Origin: Hyphomicrobium_A sp963745205
Lineage (GTDB): Bacteria; Pseudomonadota; Alphaproteobacteria; Rhizobiales; Hyphomicrobiaceae
DNA length: 64,000 nt
NCBI GenBank assembly: GCA_963745205.1
Contig: CAVUWX010000007.1
Coordinates: 62,001 to 126,000 of the forward strand
Reading direction: 5' to 3'
The notes under the pieces were generated by a model, which did not search any database, was not told where the DNA came from, and was given only the letters and a program-made list of their open reading frames with translations. Positions 58,709 to 64,000 of this stretch are shown here, piece after piece. Both the position numbers and the translations under genes were made by a program. Positions within the stretch are counted from its first letter, which is position 1. Each line of letters starts with the position of its first letter.

Positions 58709-59701
58709 ATGGACGACTTTAAGGCGCTGCTGCTGTCGCGAGGCGAGACCGGGGTGCGGGCGTCGTGGGAAACACTGCGCGAAAGCGATCTCATGGACGG
58801 TGACGTGACCGTGCGCGTCACGCACTCGACGATCAACTACAAGGACGGGCTCGCACTGACCGGCAGGTTACCTGGCGTGTGCCTGCCGCTCGTTCCCGGA
58901 ATCGATTTTGCCGGCATCGTCGATAGCTCGTCGCACCCTGAGTTCGCAGCCGGCGATGCGGTGATCCTCAACGGCTGGGGATGCGGCGAGCGCCACCACG
59001 GGGGCTATGCAGAGCTCGCGCGCGTCAAGGGCGACTGGCTGGTGCGGCGCCCTGCGGCGTTCACGAATGCGCAGGCGATGGCGATCGGTACCGCCGGCTA
59101 CACGGCGATGCTGGCGGTGCTCGCGCTCGAAGCGCACGAGGCCACGCCGGACAAGGGCCCGGTGCTGGTTACGGGTGCCGCCGGCGGCGTCGGCAGCGTC
59201 GCCATTACACTGCTGGCCAAGCTCGGTTATCGCGTCGTCGCCTCGACCGGACGCGCACAGGAAGCGGACTATCTGCGCTCACTTGGCGCCGCCGAGATCA
59301 CTGATCGAGCGGAGTTGAGCGCGGCCGGGCGCCCACTCGGAAAGGAGCGGTGGGCTGGTGCCATCGACGTCGCCGGCTCGCACACGCTCGTCAACGCGCT
59401 GGCGATGACGAGCTACGGCGGTGCCGTTGCGGCGACGGGGCTCGCGCAGGGCATGGACCTGCCAGGTTTCCTCGCCCCGTTCATCCTGCGCGGGGTCACG
59501 CTCATCGGCATCGACAGCGTCATGGCGCCGAAGCCGCGGCGGGTCAAAGCCTGGGAGCGGCTGGCGCGCGACCTCGACCGTACGAAGCTCGCCGCGCTCA
59601 CGGTGACGCGTCCGCTCGCCGACGTCGTCGAACTTGCGCCCGAGATCCTTGCCGGCAAGGTGCGTGGCCGCGTGGTGCTCGAGGTCGGCCAAGATCGCTA
59701 G
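58709..59701 (+). CDS. YhdH/AcuI-type MDR oxidoreductase
   Basis: 330 aa zinc-independent medium-chain dehydrogenase. STINYKDGLALTG and VPGIDFAGIV lie near the N-terminus, GTAGYTAMLAVLALE precedes the Rossmann motif VTGAAGGVGSVAI, and the C-terminus is normal. The closest named functions are acrylyl-CoA reductase (AcuI) and quinone oxidoreductase YhdH; NADPH is the expected cofactor. Its stop shares CTAG with the convergent GNAT gene. Confidence 0.88.
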   Translation: MDDFKALLLSRGETGVRASWETLRESDLMDGDVTVRVTHSTINYKDGLALTGRLPGVCLPLVPGIDFAGIVDSSSHPEFAAGDAVILNGWGCGERHHGGYAELARVKGDWLVRRPAAFTNAQAMAIGTAGYTAMLAVLALEAHEATPDKGPVLVTGAAGGVGSVAITLLAKLGYRVVASTGRAQEADYLRSLGAAEITDRAELSAAGRPLGKERWAGAIDVAGSHTLVNALAMTSYGGAVAATGLAQGMDLPGFLAPFILRGVTLIGIDSVMAPKPRRVKAWERLARDLDRTKLAALTVTRPLADVVELAPEILAGKVRGRVVLEVGQDR

Positions 59702-60216
59702 GCAAGCCGCTTGCGGTAAAGGATCTCCGAGCGCCCTTCGCACACGAGGTCATCAAGCTTTGCCACCTCTCGAAACCCGAGCCGCTCGTAGAGGCGGCGC
59801 GCATGCTCGTTGATCTCGGAGGCCGCGATCCACAGATTGCGCTCATCTCCCGCGCGCGCTTGCCCTTCGACCCACCCGATGACCGCGCTGCCGAAGCCCC
59901 GGCACTGGAACGGCGGCAGCACCGCGAGAAACTGAATATAGGGACCACGCATCCAGTTGAGCCGCAGCCCGATGCCGCCGGCGACCTCATCTTCGCGCCG
60001 AAACACGAAGCGCGGCGCGCCAGGCTCGGGGCACGCAAGGAACGCAGCAAGCCTATCGGCGGGATAGGCGTAAGTGCGCCACGGCTCGAGCGCGGCGACC
60101 GCCTGCGCGAGTGGCCCGGCTTCGTCCTCCGTCATCGGCTCCGCGATGAGTGGCTTGCCGCCGCGCGCAGGCTCGATCTGATAGCGCCGGGCGGTGAAGG
60201 GCAACGGCGCGCTCAT
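59698..60216 (-). CDS. GNAT family N-acetyltransferase
   Basis: 172 aa. The acetyl-CoA pyrophosphate loop is visible as QCRGFGSAVIGWVE, followed by the late EHARRLYERLGFRE motif. The substrate is unknown. It overlaps the upstream deacetylase gene by four bases (ATGA), so the two are translationally coupled. Confidence 0.85.
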   Translation of the reverse strand: MSAPLPFTARRYQIEPARGGKPLIAEPMTEDEAGPLAQAVAALEPWRTYAYPADRLAAFLACPEPGAPRFVFRREDEVAGGIGLRLNWMRGPYIQFLAVLPPFQCRGFGSAVIGWVEGQARAGDERNLWIAASEINEHARRLYERLGFREVAKLDDLVCEGRSEILYRKRLA

Positions 60217-61232
60217 TGATGAACAGTCGTCTTGAAGTCGGGAATGCGCTTGCGCGCGGCCAGCACATCGTAGCGGTCCGTGTCGCCGGGCTTTTTGTCG
60301 TAGCAGCTCTGGGCGACGACGGGCTCGCCGGCTTCGAGCAGCTCCGAGACGGTGACGAACTCATAGCCCATCTGCCGCAGCTTCGGAATTGCAAGCGGCA
60401 GCGCCGCGGCGGTGTGCCAGCCGCGACCGTTGGCGTGGTTGAGGATGATGGAGCCCGGGCGCGTCCGCATAAGCATTGCACGCGCGATGGCTTCGGCGGA
60501 CGCTGCTGGGGAAGGGTCGCCCGTTGCTACGTCCCACTGGATCGCGCGCAGACCCTGATCGTGCACGGCCCGCAGCGAAAGCGGATTGCAGGCCCCGTAG
60601 GGAAAACGGAACAGGGTGATGCGCGGCGCAATGCGGCTCTCGGCGCCGGCAGCCTCGCGGACGCACTGCGTTTGCGTCAGGCGCGCGCGGATCATCTCGT
60701 AGGAACGCTGGGGACCCAGGATCTCGTTTGCGAGGCGGTTGCCTTCCAGGCCGCGGAAGTTGCGGTGAGCTTCCGAGTGGCTACCAATCTCGAACAGCGG
60801 GTCCGCCATCATCTGACGCGCGCGTTCCTCATGCGAGCGCAGCCACTTGCCGCCGGCGAAAAACGTGGCCTTGACGTTCTCTCGCCGGAGATAGTCGACG
60901 ATGGCGCCATCATAGCCGGCGACCTCGCCCGGCTGCTCGCACAAGTCGAACGTGAGCGCGACCAGTTTGCGCCCGCCCGAGAGTTTGACGCGGCGGATAA
61001 CGCCGTTCTCTGGTTCGGCGATAGGGGTGAACGGTGCGAGCTCCATCCCGGGCGGCGGTGCATCGAAGCGGTGGTCGCCCTTGCGCACGCCGCTCTCTCC
61101 CGGAGCGCCGGTGAGTGCCGCCGGTGCCCAGCAAGCGTTGAGAAGAGAAGTCTCCTGGGCGAACGCTGGGGCGGCCACAGAGAACGCCGCGAGCGCGATC
61201 ATCGTCCTTCTAGTTGCCGGTCTGGCGCGCAT
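60213..61232 (-). CDS. Secreted polysaccharide deacetylase (NodB fold)
   Basis: 339 aa. Signal peptide (MIALAAFSVAAPAFA). The NodB domain starts at LVALTFDLCEQPGEV with the catalytic Asp, followed by the metal-site His pair in GSHSEAHRNF, the substrate Arg/Pro in LFRFPYGACN and a C-terminal GSIILNHANG. Four extra Cys suggest disulphides. It would deacetylate a cell-surface polysaccharide, perhaps peptidoglycan. Coupled to the GNAT gene. Confidence 0.87.
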   Translation of the reverse strand: MRARPATRRTMIALAAFSVAAPAFAQETSLLNACWAPAALTGAPGESGVRKGDHRFDAPPPGMELAPFTPIAEPENGVIRRVKLSGGRKLVALTFDLCEQPGEVAGYDGAIVDYLRRENVKATFFAGGKWLRSHEERARQMMADPLFEIGSHSEAHRNFRGLEGNRLANEILGPQRSYEMIRARLTQTQCVREAAGAESRIAPRITLFRFPYGACNPLSLRAVHDQGLRAIQWDVATGDPSPAASAEAIARAMLMRTRPGSIILNHANGRGWHTAAALPLAIPKLRQMGYEFVTVSELLEAGEPVVAQSCYDKKPGDTDRYDVLAARKRIPDFKTTVHQ

Positions 61233-61293
61233 GAGACGTTTCCAACCTTAGTGAGGCATATCGCGCCGGAGCGCGAGTAAAGCAAGACCGGCG

Positions 61294-62094
61294 TCAGCGC
61301 CCCTGAAAGCGCGGCTTGCGCTTCTCCAGGAACGCTCGCCGCCCCTCCGCGTAGTCCTCACTCGCAAAGCACGCCGCGACGGCAGCGTCGAGCGCGGCGA
61401 TGTCGGGGTCTTCCGGGTGGCGGACGAGCTCGTCGATGGTGCGCTTGGCCGCGCGCACGGTGAGGGGAGCATTCGCCGCAATCTCGGCCGCCAGCGTGCG
61501 CGTCGCGGCCTCGAGTTCAGGCGCGGGGACGACACGCGAGATGAGTCCCATCCCAACTGCCTCTGCAACTTTGAAGCGCCGCGCGGTGAACAGCATCTCC
61601 TTGGCGCGCGAAGGCGGCACCGCCGCGAGCAGCGGGCGCACCCAACGTACATTGTAGCCGAGCCCAAGCTTGGCGGCGGGAATGGCAAACTCGGCCTTTT
61701 CGTCGGCGAGCCGGATGTCTGCGCATAAGGCGACGCCCAAGCCCCCGCCGAGGCAGAACCCGTGGATCATGGCGATTGTCGGCTTGGCGCAGTGGGTGAG
61801 CGCCGTGAATGCCGCGTCGCTGAGCGCATCGTACGCCGCCGACTTGTCGCCTGTGCGCGCGGTCTCGAACTCGGAAATGTCAGCACCGGCCGAGAAGGCC
61901 CGCTCGCCCGCACCGCGCAGGATGATCACCCGCACCGTGTCGTCGCGCTCGGCTTCCGCGATGCGGCCGGGCAGGGCTTCCCACATGGCCGCCGTGAATG
62001 CGTTCATGCGCGCAGCGTTGTCTGCAATGATGAATGCGACATCGCCGTCACGCTCGAGCCGCAGGGCCGCCGCCACGGTCTTGGTTTCGGTCAT
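61294..62094 (-). CDS. Enoyl-CoA hydratase/isomerase family protein
   Basis: 266 aa crotonase-fold protein. The first oxyanion-hole segment is AFSAGADISEF, and the second is HGFCLGGGLGVAL. KLGLGYNVRWVRPLL and FTARRFKVAEAVGMGLISRVV follow, with a C-terminal helix ending in RKPRFQGR. It acts on acyl-CoA; the exact reaction (hydratase, isomerase or lyase) cannot be assigned. Confidence 0.88.
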   Translation of the reverse strand: MTETKTVAAALRLERDGDVAFIIADNAARMNAFTAAMWEALPGRIAEAERDDTVRVIILRGAGERAFSAGADISEFETARTGDKSAAYDALSDAAFTALTHCAKPTIAMIHGFCLGGGLGVALCADIRLADEKAEFAIPAAKLGLGYNVRWVRPLLAAVPPSRAKEMLFTARRFKVAEAVGMGLISRVVPAPELEAATRTLAAEIAANAPLTVRAAKRTIDELVRHPEDPDIAALDAAVAACFASEDYAEGRRAFLEKRKPRFQGR

Positions 62095-62296
62095 TGGGAA
62101 ATCCTGGTTTCCTTTCGATCCTATAGTGCGCGCCCCGCCGGGGCATTCAATCGCGCACTTCGCCCCGGGGCAGCCTTAAAGCCAATTTGAGCCTGCCGTG
62201 GTAGCCGTTGACGAACCGGCGCCATGTTTGTACCCCGGTCGGGCCGGAGCAGCGGTGTCCGCTGCAACCGGGAACGATGGCTCAGGAGTGGCCAGA

Positions 62297-63130
62297 ATGG
62301 CAGCCAGGACCCGATCCGCGGCCGAGGGCAAGGTCAGCGCATACGACCCGATTTGGTCTGAGATCCGCAAGGAGGCCCAGGCGGCAATGGCGGCCGAGCC
62401 GGCGCTCGGCAGCTTCATCTACGCAACCGTCTTGAGCCACGATCGCCTCGAGGATTCCATCTGTCATCGTCTGGCGCAGCGGCTCGACCATTCGGACGTC
62501 GACGCCGTCCTCGTCAATCAGACGTTCCAGGCGGTGCTCGCCAGCCACCAGGAGCTCGGCGCGATCTTCCGCGCGGACCTCGCCGCGGTATTCGACCGCG
62601 ATCCGGCCTGCAGCCGCTACCTCGATCCGCTGCTTTACTTCAAAGGCTTTCACGCGCTCGTCACGCACCGCTTCGGCAGCGTGTTGTGGCACGAGGGGCG
62701 GCGCGACTTCGCGCTCTTCCTGCAGAGCCAGGGGTCGCGCACTTTCGGCGTCGATATCCACCCCGCCGCCCGCTTTGGGCAGGGTATCATGATCGACCAC
62801 GCGACCGGCGTGGTCGTCGGCGAGACGGCCGTCGTCGGCAACAATTGCTCCTTCCTGCATGGGGTAACGCTGGGCGGCAGCGGCAAGGAGACGGGGGACC
62901 GCCATCCGAAAATCGGCGAGAACGTGCTGATCGGCGCCGGCGCCAAGGTGTTGGGCAACATCACGGTGGGCGATGGCTCGCGCATCGCTGCAGGCAGCGT
63001 CGTGCTGACCAACGTGCCCGCGCACGTCACGGTCGCGGGCGTGCCTGCGAAGGTCGTCGGTTCGGCGGGATGCGCGGAACCGGCGCTCGAGATGGAGCAG
63101 ACCTGGGTCGACGACTTCGGCGGCCTTTAG
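62297..63130 (+). CDS. cysE: Serine O-acetyltransferase
   Basis: 277 aa. N-terminal helical SATase domain (DPIWSEIRKEAQAAMAAEP) and a C-terminal left-handed beta helix with DIHPAARFGQGIMIDHATG, FLHGVTLGGSGKETGDRHPK and the acetyl-CoA region. It acetylates serine for cysteine synthesis. The ATG at 62297 follows AGGAGTG; an upstream GTG reading would add 33 unlike residues. The DUF3126 gene follows after 40 bases. Confidence 0.95.
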   Translation: MAARTRSAAEGKVSAYDPIWSEIRKEAQAAMAAEPALGSFIYATVLSHDRLEDSICHRLAQRLDHSDVDAVLVNQTFQAVLASHQELGAIFRADLAAVFDRDPACSRYLDPLLYFKGFHALVTHRFGSVLWHEGRRDFALFLQSQGSRTFGVDIHPAARFGQGIMIDHATGVVVGETAVVGNNCSFLHGVTLGGSGKETGDRHPKIGENVLIGAGAKVLGNITVGDGSRIAAGSVVLTNVPAHVTVAGVPAKVVGSAGCAEPALEMEQTWVDDFGGL

Positions 63131-63170
63131 AGAACTGGCACGGCATTCCGCCGCACAAAGGAGATCCATC

Positions 63171-63386
63171 GTGAAACCGGATGAAGTAGCTCGCCTGCAG
63201 GCTTATTTGCGCAAGGTGTTCCGTACGCCCAATCTCGAGGTGCGCGCGCGGCCGAAGAAGGCCAATTCCGCCGAGGTATTTATCGGCGACGAGTTTATCG
63301 CGGTGCTCTTCCGCGAGGAGGAGGATGGCGAGGTCTCCTACCAATTCCAGATGGCGATCCTAGACCTCGATCTCGAACAGGTCTGA
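63171..63386 (+). CDS. DUF3126 family protein
   Basis: 71 aa, GTG start with AAGGAG upstream. The pattern KPDEVARLQAYLRKVFRTPN, IRVRPRPKK-like (LEVRARPKK) and SAEVFIGDEFIAVLFREEEDGE matches DUF3126. The family is small, cytosolic and of unknown function, and regularly follows cysE in Hyphomicrobiales, which suggests a role around cysteine synthesis. Confidence 0.88.
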   Translation: MKPDEVARLQAYLRKVFRTPNLEVRARPKKANSAEVFIGDEFIAVLFREEEDGEVSYQFQMAILDLDLEQV

Positions 63387-63400
63387 GGCGCCGACAGACC

Positions 63401-63931
63401 ATGAGCCTTTACGAGCTCGACGGGATACGCGTGTCGACGCCGGGCGTGGGGCACTGCTGGATCGCGCCCACTGCCGTTGTCGTCGGCCAGGTGATCCTCG
63501 AGGAAGATGCCAGCATCTGGTTCGGCACCGTGGTGCGCGGGGACAACGAGCCGATCCGCATCGGCGCTCGCTCCAACGTGCAGGAGGGATGCGTGATGCA
63601 TACGGACCCCGGGTTTCCGCTGACGATCGGCGCCGACTGCACCATCGGGCACATGGTGATGCTGCACGGCTGTACGATTGGCCGCGGTAGCCTGATCGGC
63701 ATAGGCTCAATCATCCTCAACGGGGCCAAGATCGGCGAGGAATGCCTCGTCGGCGCCAACACGCTGATCGCGGAGGGCAAGGAGATTCCTCCGCGCTCGA
63801 TGGTGTTAGGCTCACCCGGAAAGATTGTGCGCCAGCTCACGGACGATGACGTGAAGCGCTTCAGCGGCGCGGCAGGGCGCTACGTCGCCAACTGGAGGCG
63901 ATTCGCCGCCGGCCTAAAGCCACAGGCCTAG
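63401..63931 (+). CDS. Gamma-carbonic-anhydrase-like acyltransferase-fold protein
   Basis: 176 aa left-handed beta-helix protein. Hexapeptide repeats run from IAPTAVVVGQV onward. The three metal-site His of the gamma-CA family are visible: one in CVMHTDPG and two in IGHMVMLHGCTIG. VLGSPGKIVRQLT is the C-terminal signature. It may be a zinc- or iron-dependent carbonic anhydrase, but most such homologues (YrdA/CaiE-like) are uncharacterised. It starts 14 bases after the DUF3126 gene. Confidence 0.87.
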   Translation: MSLYELDGIRVSTPGVGHCWIAPTAVVVGQVILEEDASIWFGTVVRGDNEPIRIGARSNVQEGCVMHTDPGFPLTIGADCTIGHMVMLHGCTIGRGSLIGIGSIILNGAKIGEECLVGANTLIAEGKEIPPRSMVLGSPGKIVRQLTDDDVKRFSGAAGRYVANWRRFAAGLKPQA

Positions 63932-64000
63932 CGCTGGCAATCAGCCTGCACCGAGGACGTGCTTAGTTGCCGTGGTCGGCGGCAGTCGCAACCGGGCTTT

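Overview
The window looks like chromosomal DNA of a high-GC alphaproteobacterium, most likely Hyphomicrobiales (Rhizobiales). This rests on gene content: hopanoid genes (ispA-hpnA-hpnB-hpnC), the rpoZ-rsh-pdxJ-acpS-lepB-rnc-era-recO block, a cysE/DUF3126 pair, a DnaG with a degenerate zinc ribbon, an ELM1 (DUF1022) protein, and a SoxYZ-like carrier of the kind associated with quinoprotein (methanol-type) dehydrogenases. I see no tRNA, rRNA, CRISPR array, prophage or classical insertion sequence.

Layout. 1-3.9 kb (minus): ispA makes farnesyl diphosphate and hpnA/B/C belong to hopanoid synthesis; hpnC runs off the left edge. 4-7.5 kb: small membrane proteins, a HlyIII/PAQR protein, a YdcF-like protein and an alpha/beta hydrolase. 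7.6-14 kb: lytic transglycosylase, dapA, smpB, a cysteine-less redoxin, DUF3775, a family 5-type uracil-DNA glycosylase and a NYN (LabA-like) protein. 14.4-22.6 kb (plus): the conserved rpoZ...recO block. 22.6-31.5 kb (mostly minus): CAP protein, a Gre-like factor, SoxYZ-like carrier, rpoD, dnaG, yqeY, cupin. 31.7-38.4 kb (plus): carA, two tandem secreted paralogues, carB, greA. 38.4-43.9 kb: an Lrp regulator, ELM1, a CPBP protease, a small Cys-rich secreted protein, and ettA with an unusual insertion at its 3' end. 44-52.2 kb: diguanylate cyclase, two small secreted proteins, an RND efflux pair, an MlaC-like protein. 52.3-58.1 kb (plus): an autoregulated-looking methionine-cycle operon, ArsR-methyltransferase, metF and a two-gene metH. 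58.2-64 kb: a 27-residue membrane peptide, YhdH-type oxidoreductase, GNAT, polysaccharide deacetylase, enoyl-CoA hydratase, cysE, DUF3126 and a gamma-carbonic-anhydrase-like protein.

Two things stand out. First, the 3' end of ettA is present twice: a perfect 28-bp direct repeat (43171-43198 and 43839-43866) flanks one lower-GC gene that has a PD-(D/E)XK-like motif, and the second copy is followed by a terminator-like hairpin. This looks like a small element that entered at the end of ettA and regenerated its coding end. Second, several normally indispensable genes (rpoZ, rsh, ettA, metH) and some neighbours carry single-base frameshifts clustered in 12.7-16.3 kb and 41.7-42.9 kb, while long genes such as carB, rpoD and the RND permease are intact. 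Consensus errors are the simplest explanation.
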